The notes beneath the pieces were generated by a model. The model saw nothing but the letters and a program-made list of their open reading frames with translations, was not told where the DNA came from and did no database searches. From Actinomycetota bacterium (lineage in GTDB: Bacteria; Actinomycetota; UBA4738; HRBIN12), in the NCBI GenBank assembly GCA_035697485.1, contig DASSCU010000032.1:1-64000 (forward strand): 64,000 nucleotides of DNA. Direction: 5' to 3'. A program made the translations under genes and the position numbers. Shown here piece after piece: positions 1-8,555 of this stretch. Every line of letters begins with the position of its first letter. Within the stretch, counting starts at the first letter, position 1.

Positions 1-646
1 CGTCGAGGTTCGCTTCGATCGCCCCTTCGGGCGACTCTCCGATGGTGACGTTGTCGACCGTACCGTCGGCGTTCACGTAGTACACGGTCGGGAAACTCGA
101 GACCCCGAGCCCCTGCATCAACGTGCCGGCCCCGTCGTCGACCGCCGTCGTCAGGGTGAGGCCCTCGTCGGTGAGGAACTCAGACGGGGTGGGTCCCGGA
201 TTCTGCCCCATCGCGGTGGTCACGCTGACGAGCTCGACGCCCTCACGCGCCTGGGTCGCCGGCACCAGGATCGGCAGCTCCGCCTGGCAGTGTGGGCACC
301 ACGACGCCCACACGACCAGCACGGTCGGCGAGCCAAGGTGGTCGCTCCACGACACGGTGCCGCCGTCGAGGCCCGGAGCCGAGAACCCCGGCACCTGCTC
401 ACCGATCTCGAGCTGCGGACCTGCGGCTCGGTCGATCGTGACGGCATCGGCGGGAGCGGCAGTCTGCCCATCCCCGTCATCGCCGCCACCGCTCAGGAGG
501 AGTGCTCCAACGACGGCGGCCAAGGCGACGATGGCCACCACGATCCAGACGAGCCGTTGCCGGGCCGCCCGACGTTCCTGCTCCCGACGTCGCTCGGCTT
601 TCGTCTGCCGGCCGGACCGCTGCTTCGACTTCGTCGCATTCGTCAT
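1..646 (-). CDS. Membrane-anchored TlpA/ResA-like thioredoxin (3' end outside window)
   Basis: The protein reads from ATG at 646 and runs off the left edge, so about 215 residues are visible. A very basic cytoplasmic N-terminus (residues 1-31) is followed by one membrane segment (about 32-52), an acidic/Ala linker and a redoxin fold with the active site WCPHC (Cys117, Cys120). This is the layout of an extracytoplasmic thiol-disulfide oxidoreductase of the TlpA/ResA/AhpC-TSA type. A GAAAGGA Shine-Dalgarno lies just upstream of the ATG. It follows an S9 peptidase gene on the same strand by about 90 nt. A DsbB homologue is encoded at 54064-54663; a partnership is only a guess. The exact substrate (cytochrome c maturation or general disulfide reduction) cannot be told. 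Confidence 0.85.
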   Translation of the reverse strand, partial: MTNATKSKQRSGRQTKAERRREQERRAARQRLVWIVVAIVALAAVVGALLLSGGGDDGDGQTAAPADAVTIDRAAGPQLEIGEQVPGFSAPGLDGGTVSWSDHLGSPTVLVVWASWCPHCQAELPILVPATQAREGVELVSVTTAMGQNPGPTPSEFLTDEGLTLTTAVDDGAGTLMQGLGVSSFPTVYYVNADGTVDNVTIGESPEGAIEANLD

Positions 647-736
647 CGAGGTTCCTTTCAAGGCACGATCGAACCACTCTCCATCGAGATGTTCGCCTCG
701 CGGCGACGCGGCGGTTCGGGTCGTTCGGCCCCCGCT

Positions 737-2710
737 TCACATGACCGGTTCGCTCAGGTTCTCGATCGGGAGCACCGGGATGTCGTCCGCCGGCTCGAAG
801 CCCAGCACCTGACCGTAGAACGAAAGCTCGGCCTCGTAGGCTCGCTCGATCGTCTCCGCCTTTCGGAACCCGTGCTGTTCCCCCTCGAAGAGCAGGTAGG
901 CGTGAGGCAACCCCTTCGCCCGGAGCGCCTCGACCATGACCTCGGCCTGCGCCGGCGGCACGACCTCGTCCTCCGCCCCCTGCAGCAGCAACATCGGGGT
1001 CGAGAGCAGGTCGACCGAGTGGATCGGACTTCGGGCCCGATACAGATCGATGGACTCCGGCCACGGCCCGATGAGCGTGTGCTCGTACCGAGACTCGAAC
1101 TTGTGGGTGTCGCCGGTCGCGAATGGCTCGAGATCGCTGATGCCATACCAACTGGCACCGGCCGCGAAGTCGTCGTGGAAGGTCAGGGCACACAACGTCG
1201 TATACCCGCCGGCGCTGCCGCCCCGGATCACGAGCCGCTCCCCGTCGACCTCCGCTGCGTCGGCCAGGTACCGTGCCGCGTTGATGCAGTCCGCGGTGTC
1301 GACGACCCCCCAGTTGCCGTTCAAGCGCTGCCGGTAGGCGCGGCCGAACCCCGTCGACCCCCCGTAGTTGACGTCGGCGACGGCGAATCCGCGCGTGGTC
1401 CAGAACTGGATCGCGAGGTTCAGCGTCGGCATCGCCTCGCTCGTGGGTCCTCCGTGACTCATCACGATCAGCGGGGGACGCTCCCCCTCGGGAGGCGCGG
1501 CGTTCGGGTTGTTCGGGGCGTAGAAGTGGGCGAACGACGTCACGCCTCCGTCGGTCGGGAACTCGACCTGGCGGGGCAACGACACGAACGAGGTGTCGAT
1601 CGGCATATCGACGCCCTCGCGCAACACCTCCACCGAGCGCGATCCGAAGTCGAGCCAGACCACCTCCGAGGGGATGTCGGGTGCGCCCGCGACGAACGCG
1701 ATGGCGTCGCCGGCGGCAGCGATACCCGGGCCGTGCTCGAACGACGAATACGGCAGATCGAGATCCATCATCTCCCCGGTCTCGGCATCGAGTACGGCGA
1801 GATGTTGCACACCTCGATCCCCGTACCAACACGCGATGCGGCCGTCGTCCATGAACGCGAACGACGTCTCGTTCATCACCCACTGCGGATAGCCGAACTC
1901 GGCCTGGGCAGGATGCAGCGCCACACGTTCGTCCCCGGCGAGGCGCTCGAGGTTCCACCACCCCGAGCGGTCGCTCGCGAAGACGAGTTCGCCGGCCGGA
2001 CTCCAGCTCGGCTGCCAGATCGACTCCTCCCCGTCTCTCCCGGCCACCCGACGCTCCCCGCTGAGCGACCCGTCGGACGCCAGGTCCGCGACCCAGAGCT
2101 CGCACCCGTCCCACGGCATCCACGGCAGGTTCCAGCTGAGCCACGACAGCCGACGTCCGTCCGGAGCGATGCGCGGCGTGGAGTAGAGGTCGCGGCCCGC
2201 TGCGACCGTGCGGGGTTCGCTGGATCCGTCGAGCGGGAGCACGACCAGCTCGTTGGCCACGTCGGCGACCCGGCCCGACGAAGCGTGGCGCTCCCGCACG
2301 CCGAACCACCGCTCGCCGTCGGCGCTGATCCGCCCGTCGGCGTAGCGGTGCAGGCCGCCGGTGTCGGGCGTGATGGCGACGGGCGCCTCGCCCGGGCCCT
2401 GCCGGTACAGACGCCGATCGGCGTCGTGGGAGAAGACCACGACGCCGCGTCGCACGGTCCAGGCTCCGCCCCCGTACTCGTGCACCCGCGAGCGCACGTT
2501 GAAGCCTTCGGGCGTGACATCGACGGGCGAGGACCAGGGGCCACCGCGCACCACGACGCCGCGACCTCCCTCGGCCGGACGGGCCTCGTGCCAATACACC
2601 GCCCCCTCGTCGATCCAGGGCTCGGACAACGACACGGACGACGTGGCGAGCATGCGCGGGGACACGGGGGAGGCCCACGACCCGTACGGCCGCACGATCG
2701 GCTCGCTCAT
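737..2710 (-). CDS. S9 family (prolyl oligopeptidase-like) serine peptidase
   Basis: This 657-residue protein has an N-terminal TolB-like beta-propeller (about residues 40-390) and a C-terminal alpha/beta hydrolase domain. The nucleophile elbow is GGSAGG (Ser about 498), the acid lies in GAEDEVVPP (about 578) and the histidine in GEQHGF (about 613). No signal peptide is seen, so it should act in the cytoplasm on oligopeptides, as dipeptidyl/acylaminoacyl peptidases of the S9C type do. Its ATG overlaps the stop of the upstream methyltransferase gene in an ATGA, which implies translational coupling. A second S9 enzyme lies at 15107-16888. Length and motifs are normal for the family. Confidence 0.9.
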   Translation of the reverse strand: MSEPIVRPYGSWASPVSPRMLATSSVSLSEPWIDEGAVYWHEARPAEGGRGVVVRGGPWSSPVDVTPEGFNVRSRVHEYGGGAWTVRRGVVVFSHDADRRLYRQGPGEAPVAITPDTGGLHRYADGRISADGERWFGVRERHASSGRVADVANELVVLPLDGSSEPRTVAAGRDLYSTPRIAPDGRRLSWLSWNLPWMPWDGCELWVADLASDGSLSGERRVAGRDGEESIWQPSWSPAGELVFASDRSGWWNLERLAGDERVALHPAQAEFGYPQWVMNETSFAFMDDGRIACWYGDRGVQHLAVLDAETGEMMDLDLPYSSFEHGPGIAAAGDAIAFVAGAPDIPSEVVWLDFGSRSVEVLREGVDMPIDTSFVSLPRQVEFPTDGGVTSFAHFYAPNNPNAAPPEGERPPLIVMSHGGPTSEAMPTLNLAIQFWTTRGFAVADVNYGGSTGFGRAYRQRLNGNWGVVDTADCINAARYLADAAEVDGERLVIRGGSAGGYTTLCALTFHDDFAAGASWYGISDLEPFATGDTHKFESRYEHTLIGPWPESIDLYRARSPIHSVDLLSTPMLLLQGAEDEVVPPAQAEVMVEALRAKGLPHAYLLFEGEQHGFRKAETIERAYEAELSFYGQVLGFEPADDIPVLPIENLSEPVM

Positions 2711-3567
2711 CTCGGCCGCCGGCCCACGATCACCCTGGTCACCTTCAGTTCGCCCCCCTTCGTGCTCTGCACGTCACGGAACCCTCCGGCCGTGTAGACG
2801 CGCTTGACCTCTTTGACCCGGTCGGGACTGACCTCCATCAGCAGCCATCCGTTCGCCCGGAGCCAGCGCGGCGCTCCCGCGACGGTGCGTCCGATCAAGC
2901 CGAGGCCGTCGGTGCTGTGATCGGTGAGGGTGTGCGGGGGTTCCCAGTCACGGATCTCGTCGGGCAGATCGTCGATCTCGCCGGCCGGCACATAAGGAGG
3001 GTGGAGCGTGACCACGTCGACGGATCCCCGCAGCCGCTTCGGGAGCGCGTCGAACAGGTCTCCGACCTCGAAGCGCGCCGGGAGGCCGAGCGCCTTCGCG
3101 TTCTTGCGCGCGAGGCGCACCGCGTCGCCCGCCACGTCGGTGCCCCAGACCTCGGCCTTCGGCACCTCGTCGGCGACGGCCAGCGCGACCGTGCCCCCTC
3201 CCGTCGCGACATCGACGTGCACCGGGTGCTTCCGTCGGCGGAGCCGCCTGATCGCCTGCTCCGCGAGGAACTCCGACGAGTCCCGCGGCACGAAGACCCC
3301 CGGCTTCGTCAGCAGCTCGATGCCACGGAACTCCGCATAGCCCTTGATGTACGGGATCGGCTCGCCCCCGGCCCGCCGCTCGACCAGCGCCTCGAACCGG
3401 CGACGATCCTTGCCCGACACAATGTCGCCGGGTGCTGGGTCGTGACCCAGCACGTGCATCAGGAGATCCTCGGCCTCGATGCGTTCACGGCCCTTCTGCC
3501 AATGGTCGATCGCGGGAGAGGCTTCGAGCCGCTTCACGGCGCGGGTGAGCACCCGCCGGGCTTCCAT
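2707..3567 (-). CDS. PrmC/HemK-like class I SAM-dependent methyltransferase
   Basis: The protein has 286 residues from ATG 3567; a longer upstream frame would run into the divergent gene and looks non-coding. There is a helical N-terminal domain, then a Rossmann fold with the SAM-binding loop DVATGGGTVA (119-128). The position of the signature NPPY of N5-glutamine methyltransferases is occupied by HPPY (189-192). The rest resembles PrmC (release factor glutamine methyltransferase), including a GGEPIPYIKGYAEFRG-like segment. Because the Asn of NPPY contacts the glutamine amide in PrmC, the substitution leaves the substrate uncertain. It is coupled to the downstream S9 peptidase by ATGA. Confidence 0.75.
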   Translation of the reverse strand: MEARRVLTRAVKRLEASPAIDHWQKGRERIEAEDLLMHVLGHDPAPGDIVSGKDRRRFEALVERRAGGEPIPYIKGYAEFRGIELLTKPGVFVPRDSSEFLAEQAIRRLRRRKHPVHVDVATGGGTVALAVADEVPKAEVWGTDVAGDAVRLARKNAKALGLPARFEVGDLFDALPKRLRGSVDVVTLHPPYVPAGEIDDLPDEIRDWEPPHTLTDHSTDGLGLIGRTVAGAPRWLRANGWLLMEVSPDRVKEVKRVYTAGGFRDVQSTKGGELKVTRVIVGRRPR

Positions 3568-3596
3568 GGCGAGGCATCGTACCGGGTCGCGCTCGC

Positions 3597-3602
3597 TACA
3601 CT
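3597..3602 (+). promoter_or_regulatory. Probable -10 box of the GroES-like gene
   Basis: TACACT lies 9 nt before the ATG at 3612, and no Shine-Dalgarno is present in between. If it is the -10 box, transcription starts within a few bases of the start codon and the mRNA is leaderless. No convincing -35 and no CIRCE element is seen in the 44-nt gap shared with the divergent methyltransferase gene. Confidence 0.45.
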
Positions 3603-3611
3603 CCCCCGGAC

Positions 3612-4007
3612 ATGGCTGAGACCTCGAGCTCGTCGAAGAAGCCCGGCGCCAAGACGCCCGCGAAGCGGAAACCACGGGCGAAGAAGAGCGCCGACAGGCC
3701 GGCGATCCGGCTCACGGGTGACCGCCTGGTGGTGCGGAACCCCGAGAGCGGCGAGCGCAAGAGCGCGGGCGGCCTCTTGATCCCTGCGACGGCGGCGCCG
3801 GCTCCGAGGCGCCTGGCGTGGGGCGACGTGGCCCTCGTAGGCCCGGACGTGCGGGTGGCGAAGGAAGGCGACCGCGTGCTGTTCCTGCCCTCGTCGGGCC
3901 TGGAGGTCGAGCTCGACGGTGACGAGCTCGTGCTGCTGCGCGAGCGCGACGTGCAGGCGGTCTCGTCCGCACCGGGCGAGGAGCGCGCGCCCGGCCAGTA
4001 CCTGTAG
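3612..4007 (+). CDS. GroES-like (Cpn10) protein with basic N-terminal extension
   Basis: The 131-residue protein has a Lys/Ser/Ala-rich tail (about residues 1-28) followed by a Cpn10 fold. The segments GDRLVVRNPE, SAGGLLIPATA, a WGDVALVGPDV-type strand and a final LLRERDVQAV strand match co-chaperonin 10. Canonical GroES is about 95-100 residues, so the charged tail and a roughly 10-residue C-terminus are extra. The mobile-loop region is short and atypical. It sits alone, 9 kb from groEL and without CIRCE, whereas actinobacterial groES normally precedes a groEL. It could be a divergent co-chaperonin for the groEL at 13180-14805 or a specialised paralogue; a canonical groES is not in the window. 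Confidence 0.75.
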   Translation: MAETSSSSKKPGAKTPAKRKPRAKKSADRPAIRLTGDRLVVRNPESGERKSAGGLLIPATAAPAPRRLAWGDVALVGPDVRVAKEGDRVLFLPSSGLEVELDGDELVLLRERDVQAVSSAPGEERAPGQYL

Positions 4008-4015
4008 CAGCGGCC

Positions 4016-4420
4016 TCAGCCGGGCAGGAAGCTGAGCCGCACGGTCCGAACGTCGTTCTCGTGGTTCGGGTCGACCAGCACGATCGACTGCCAGGTGCCC
4101 AGCTGCATCGCGCCCCCCACCACGGGCAGGACCAGCGATGACGAGACGAAGACGGGGAGCAGATGGTCTCCGCCGTGGCCGACCGACCCATGCCGATGCG
4201 CGTAGCGGTCGTCGCGGGGGAACACGCGCTCGAGCAACTCGTCGAGGTCGGTCTCCGAGCCGCTCCCCGTCTCCATCAGCGCGACGCCGGCAGTCGCATG
4301 CGGGACGAACACGTGGAGCAGTCCGTCGTCGTCGACGTCGGCGGCGAAACGGGCGACGCGCTCGGTCACATCGTGCACGCGGCGACCGCCCGTCTCCATC
4401 CGGAACGTCTCGGTCCGCAT
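4016..4420 (-). CDS. YjbQ/UPF0047 family protein
   Basis: The protein is 134 residues from ATG 4420. It shows the family pattern: a HATAGVALME strand, an acidic stretch with DLDELLERVFP, a Y-x-H-RHG segment, a GGDHLLPVFVSSS region and an LGTWQSIVLVD strand near the C-terminus. UPF0047 proteins such as YjbQ form trimers and have been linked to thiamine-phosphate synthase-like activity in complementation tests; the physiological role is unsettled. It is the last gene of a minus-strand operon, 7 nt after the C45 hydrolase, and converges on the GroES-like gene with 8 nt between the two stops. Confidence 0.85.
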   Translation of the reverse strand: MRTETFRMETGGRRVHDVTERVARFAADVDDDGLLHVFVPHATAGVALMETGSGSETDLDELLERVFPRDDRYAHRHGSVGHGGDHLLPVFVSSSLVLPVVGGAMQLGTWQSIVLVDPNHENDVRTVRLSFLPG

Positions 4421-4427
4421 CGCCGCC

Positions 4428-5453
4428 TCAGCCCGCGTGCCCGGACGCCGCGGACCCGTCGCCGAGCGGGGCGTCGGCGAGCACTTCGACGTGCTCGCCC
4501 TCGGCGAAGGCGTCGAACCCGAGCCGCCACGAGTCGGTCGGCCAACGGTAATCGACGACACCTTCTGAGGGCCGGAAGACGGCCGTGTAGAGGGTTCCCC
4601 ACCCGTTCGCATACGACGTGCTGAACAGCGGCGACCGCAGGAACGCGCCGGCGAACGCCTCGACGTCGGGGGCGTCGCCCTCGACCAGCCGCACGATGCA
4701 CTGCTCGCGCTCGATCGTGCGGGTCGCCTTGGCCTGTTCGGGCCACTCCACCAGCCCCTGATGGTTCGTGGCGGCGGGGAACGGCCGGAAGATCGGTTCA
4801 CGATCAGGAGAGACGTAGGCGGTCACCACGTCGCCGGCGCGATCGACGATCGTGAGGTTGTGCGCGAGGCTGAAGGGGAGCCGGGCGATCGTCTCTCGGG
4901 CCTGAGGCACCGTCTCGCAGACCTCCAGCAAGTACCGCACGACGATGGGGATGCCGAACCCGTCGCCCATCACACGTCGCCCGCCGAACGTGAGCGAGAC
5001 CGCGAGGCCGGCGTCGTTCATGCCGTCGAGCAGTCCCCACAGGCAATCGGACGTGCCGATCACCCGTCGCTCGAGGAGCCGGGTCGACCAGATCAGCCCC
5101 TCGAATCGGCCGGGGGCGTAGTCGTAGTTGCGAGCGAGCACGGGCCCACCCTCGCGCACCCACGCGCCCTGGGAGCACGCCGCCAGGTAGGGCGGTGGCG
5201 TGTAGAGCGACAGCATCCTCGCGGCGAGGTCGCCCCCACCCGCGAGCTCCACCACCCGCTCGTACGCCGGCATCAGCTCCGGCATGTGGGCTCGCAGCAT
5301 GCGGGCGCTCGTCGCGTACGAGGCGCGCGCCGCCTCTCCCTCCCTTAGGAACCACTCGCGGTAGTGCGGCCACCGTTCGTCGAAGACGCCCGCCCATTTC
5401 GGGCCGAGCTCGAGCTCTTCCACCGCGCGGAAGGTGAACGGGATCATGCGCAT
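4428..5453 (-). CDS. C45 family Ntn-hydrolase / acyltransferase
   Basis: The 341-residue protein resembles acyl-CoA:6-aminopenicillanate acyltransferases and the wider C45/choloylglycine-like Ntn group. The putative nucleophile is Cys93 in AACSQGAW, followed by LARNYDY and a conserved GLNDAG-like turn (GMNDAGLAVSL). In classical C45 enzymes the Cys becomes N-terminal by self-cleavage, so a pro-region of about 92 residues would be released. No signal peptide is evident. It lies between an ATP-grasp gene (18 nt upstream) and YjbQ (7 nt downstream). The substrate is unknown; amide bond hydrolysis or acyl transfer is expected. Confidence 0.8.
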   Translation of the reverse strand: MRMIPFTFRAVEELELGPKWAGVFDERWPHYREWFLREGEAARASYATSARMLRAHMPELMPAYERVVELAGGGDLAARMLSLYTPPPYLAACSQGAWVREGGPVLARNYDYAPGRFEGLIWSTRLLERRVIGTSDCLWGLLDGMNDAGLAVSLTFGGRRVMGDGFGIPIVVRYLLEVCETVPQARETIARLPFSLAHNLTIVDRAGDVVTAYVSPDREPIFRPFPAATNHQGLVEWPEQAKATRTIEREQCIVRLVEGDAPDVEAFAGAFLRSPLFSTSYANGWGTLYTAVFRPSEGVVDYRWPTDSWRLGFDAFAEGEHVEVLADAPLGDGSAASGHAG

Positions 5454-5471
5454 CGTCGGTATCGGGTGCCG

Positions 5472-7100
5472 CTAGAGCATCTTGAAGCCGAACGGTTCCG
5501 GTTCGACCGGGGGAGGCGCCTCCGAGGGCGGCGGCACGCTGCGGAACTGCGACTTGATACCGGTGATCCACGACCTGGCCCGGTCGACCAGCTCGTGGTC
5601 GTCGTCGAGGAACCGCCCTCGCGTGACCAGGATACCCAGGTCCGCGCCCGGATACCGGTAGCCGCCGACATCCGCGATGCGCAGATAGAAGGCCTCCGAT
5701 CCGTCGGCGACCGTGTGCCAGTCGGTGTCGCGACGCGCGTACGCGATGCGTCCGTCGTCCCCCATGCGCCAGATGCCCGACGCCGGGGCATCGGTGATCA
5801 GCTCAACCGAGTCCTCCGTTTGTTTGAGGATGAACTGCGTCCACTCGTCCAGGTTGCCGGGGTGCGCCCAGCGCCGGTTCAGCTCCTCCACGTCGATCTC
5901 GTACTCGACGTCCATGAACTCCAGCAGGTGGAAGAGGAATAGCGGCATGTCGCCGTAAGCGACGGCGGTGACGTTCGTGATGCTGCTGGCCCCGGTCACC
6001 CTCGGGTTCAGCTCGCCCAGGTACATCTCGCCCGATCCTGCGTCGGCGAGGAAGTCGAGCTCGAAGTAGCCCCGGTATCCCTCCTGCCGTAGGCGTTCTC
6101 CGACGGCGTACGTGCGCTCTCGCGCGAGCAGCCGCTGCTCGGGCGTGAGCACCTCCGAGAACACGTCGTTGCCGCACCATCCACCGTCGTACGGCGTGAG
6201 CTCGGGGAAGCCGGTGAGCTCCGCCATGAGTGGGCCCACGAGAGTCCCGTGCCGCGTGATCACGCCCTCGATCGCGGTCTCACGCGGATCGATCCTCTTC
6301 ATCACCTTGAGGTCCTCGCCGACGATCTTCTCCTCGTCGGCCTTCCAATCGGACGCGCTCGCGACGAAGAACGTCGTCTGCCCCGAGTCGCCGTATGGCG
6401 TCTGGATCACGAGGTCGTCGCCGAGACCGGCGCCGCCTGCCAGGTCGAGCACCTCTCGGTAGGTCGACGCTCGCCCCATGACGTTGGGCACGCTCGGTAC
6501 CCCTGCCTCGTTCGCGAGCCTCGTGGTCTCGATCTTGGAGTCGAGCCGATGCCGCAGCTCAGCGGGGGGGAACGCCACCTCGAGGCCGAGCTCCGCTGCC
6601 AGGGTCTCCGTCTCCTCGTCGAACATCAGGAACGCGACCTTGCCCCCGGGACCACGACCCCGCACGTAGTCCACCACCTCTTTGTGGCCGAGCAGGTAGT
6701 TGCAGATGTGCTCGATCGATTCGAAGGCGCGCGGGCTCTGCTCCTTCGGGACGAAGACGTTGGGATGCCATCCGTCGAATGAGTCGTAGTAGTTCACGAA
6801 CTTGAAGTTGCGGACCCATCGGTCGATGCCGAGCAGGTTGAAGGCCGTGGCCGAGACGAAGTACACCGGCACCTCGTTCGTCCTGAAGAAGTGCCGGATC
6901 GCCGGTATGCCGACGAGCGGGCCGTCCGTCGACCGCTTGCTCGCCGTGTCGGTGCGATCGGCCGGTGGAACCTCGGCGACGGCGACGGCCGTGTCGCCGG
7001 CCCGAGCGACGCGCGACCGCTCGCGCCGCACGTACCAGCGAGCGACGACGATCAGCACGACGAGCGCAACCAAGACGGCCGCGATCAGGCCAGGCTGCAC
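5472..7100 (-). CDS. Membrane-anchored ATP-grasp enzyme
   Basis: The protein has 542 residues. One transmembrane helix (about 5-21) leads through a basic/Ala linker into a soluble domain with ATP-grasp features: a PYGDSGQTTFFV nucleotide-binding loop, MKRIDPRETAIEG, a GYFELDFLAD strand and GELNPRVTG, the acidic/Asn Mg-ATP site of carbamoyl-phosphate-synthase-like ligases. ATP-grasp enzymes join a carboxylate to an amine or thiol through an acyl-phosphate. It starts 16 nt before the stop of the upstream M20 gene and is 18 nt from the C45 gene, so a shared pathway is likely. The proline-rich C-terminus is unusual. The product is not known. Confidence 0.8.
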   Translation of the reverse strand: MQPGLIAAVLVALVVLIVVARWYVRRERSRVARAGDTAVAVAEVPPADRTDTASKRSTDGPLVGIPAIRHFFRTNEVPVYFVSATAFNLLGIDRWVRNFKFVNYYDSFDGWHPNVFVPKEQSPRAFESIEHICNYLLGHKEVVDYVRGRGPGGKVAFLMFDEETETLAAELGLEVAFPPAELRHRLDSKIETTRLANEAGVPSVPNVMGRASTYREVLDLAGGAGLGDDLVIQTPYGDSGQTTFFVASASDWKADEEKIVGEDLKVMKRIDPRETAIEGVITRHGTLVGPLMAELTGFPELTPYDGGWCGNDVFSEVLTPEQRLLARERTYAVGERLRQEGYRGYFELDFLADAGSGEMYLGELNPRVTGASSITNVTAVAYGDMPLFLFHLLEFMDVEYEIDVEELNRRWAHPGNLDEWTQFILKQTEDSVELITDAPASGIWRMGDDGRIAYARRDTDWHTVADGSEAFYLRIADVGGYRYPGADLGILVTRGRFLDDDHELVDRARSWITGIKSQFRSVPPPSEAPPPVEPEPFGFKML

Positions 7101-8473
7101 CAGTCTCTGACGAACAGGCCCAACACCTGGGCGGTCTGCACCACGGACGGAAGGTACACCCGTTCCCCCACGCCGTGCGCGGCCTCGGCATAGGGCCCGA
7201 AACAGACGGCGGGGATCCCCGCGACGTTGCCGAAGACCGCCGCGTCGGTCGTGCCGGTGGTGGAGACGAGCGCCGGGGGTGTGCCCGCTTGTCTCGTGAA
7301 GGCGTGGGCTAACGACGTCACCAGGGGATGGTCGTCGGGGATGTCGTAGCCACGGCTCGAGAAGCCGTTGTAGCGGACCTCGGCCGCGCCCGGCTGGTCG
7401 CTCGTCGCCTCATTCACCGCGGCTTCGATGCGACCTTTGAGCTCGCCGATCATCATCTCCGGGTACATGGCGATCCGATAGCCCGTCTCGCACTCGCCCG
7501 GCACCGTGGAGGCCCAGTCGCCGCCCCTGATCGTGCCGACGTTGAGGTTGATGGGGTGCGTGAACAGGTCGTAGGGAGGGGGCGGGCTCGCGTTCAGATC
7601 CGCCTCGAGCGATCGCAGCGCACCGATCACCGCGAGGCTCTTCTCGATCGCGTTCGTGGCGTGCTGACCCTCGGCGGCGTGTCCCGGCACCCCGGTGATC
7701 CGGACGCTGAACCACAACACCCCGACCTGCGAGGTCGTGATCGCCGCGCCGAACGGCTCCGCGATCACCGCCGCGTCGGCCGTGTAACCGTCGAGCAGGG
7801 TCTGCAGGGTCCCGTTGCCCGAGCATTCCTCCTCGACGACCGACTCCACGGTGACCGGAGCTCGCGGCGTGAGGCCGAGGGACCGCAGGCCCTTGACCGC
7901 TCCGAGGATCGCCGCGATGCCGCACTTCATGTCCGCGGCTCCCCGGCCGACCATCCAGCCGTCCTCCCGATGGGCGCCGAAGGGATCGACGTCGCCCCAA
8001 TGCGTCGTCGGCTCGGGACTCACGACGTCGATGTGCCCGTTGAGGATCAACGAACGCCCGGGCTCCCCATCACGGGGCCCCCACCTGGAGACGACGTTGC
8101 GCTTGCCCGCGACATCCCAGTCGAACGGAGCCGCGAGCGGATGACCGCGCAGGCGCTCGCCGTCCATCGGCACGTCGACCGGCTCGAGGCCGATCTCGGC
8201 GAGCGCAGCCTCGACGACGATCTGGCCCGGTTCCTCGTTGCCGAGCGTCGTGGGCGCACGGACGAGCTCAGAGAGGAGGTCGGTCATCCAGTCGGCCTGC
8301 TCGGCGATCGCAGCCAGGATCTCGCCGTCGATCGATCCGGCGTCCTCGGAGGACTCGGCGGGCGCGAGCTCCCCCCGACCGGCGAACGCGTGCGCATCGG
8401 GGGTCTCGACGTCGGTCGTGAGCCGGCTGCCACCGTATGCGCCCGGGGGGGCCTCGTCGGGCAGGGGCTCCAT
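7085..8473 (-). CDS. M20 family (ArgE/DapE-type) metallo-deacylase
   Basis: The 462-residue protein starts at ATG 8473; an ATG 18 nt upstream is also possible. It contains the two-zinc M20 signature: GHIDVVSPE, GRGAADMKCG, the catalytic VEEECSGNG and a C-terminal GPYAEAAHGVGE. The dimerisation lid falls between about residues 230 and 350. Family members remove acyl or amino-acyl groups from amino acids and dipeptides. It heads the operon M20, ATP-grasp, C45, YjbQ, overlapping the ATP-grasp gene by 16 nt. The N-terminal 50 residues are a low-complexity extension. ArgE, DapE, carboxypeptidase G2 and peptidase T-like roles cannot be separated by sequence alone. Confidence 0.85.
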   Translation of the reverse strand: MEPLPDEAPPGAYGGSRLTTDVETPDAHAFAGRGELAPAESSEDAGSIDGEILAAIAEQADWMTDLLSELVRAPTTLGNEEPGQIVVEAALAEIGLEPVDVPMDGERLRGHPLAAPFDWDVAGKRNVVSRWGPRDGEPGRSLILNGHIDVVSPEPTTHWGDVDPFGAHREDGWMVGRGAADMKCGIAAILGAVKGLRSLGLTPRAPVTVESVVEEECSGNGTLQTLLDGYTADAAVIAEPFGAAITTSQVGVLWFSVRITGVPGHAAEGQHATNAIEKSLAVIGALRSLEADLNASPPPPYDLFTHPINLNVGTIRGGDWASTVPGECETGYRIAMYPEMMIGELKGRIEAAVNEATSDQPGAAEVRYNGFSSRGYDIPDDHPLVTSLAHAFTRQAGTPPALVSTTGTTDAAVFGNVAGIPAVCFGPYAEAAHGVGERVYLPSVVQTAQVLGLFVRDWCSLA

Positions 8474-8521
8474 GGGGCCGCAGCGTACCAACCACCTCGA
8501 TGGGGTGGTCTCGGTTGTTCC

Positions 8522-8549
8522 TTGACGTATGTGTGTAATGTTGTAATCT
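8522..8549 (+). promoter_or_regulatory. Probable promoter and repeat-type operator upstream of the gene at 8556
   Basis: TTGACG (8522-8527) is followed after 16 nt by TAATCT (8544-8549), with ATG at 8556, so the mRNA would be leaderless. GTAAT occurs twice 8 nt apart inside the spacer and -10 region. This is a possible operator for the product, which has a ribbon-helix-helix-like segment. Confidence 0.5.
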
Positions 8550-8555
8550 CCCCCT

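Noticed and set aside
290-2797. Long plus-strand open frame opposite the S9 peptidase and thioredoxin genes
   Set aside because: It is antisense to two clear genes. Its Arg/Gly/His-rich product has no family motif; long antisense frames are expected at this GC content.
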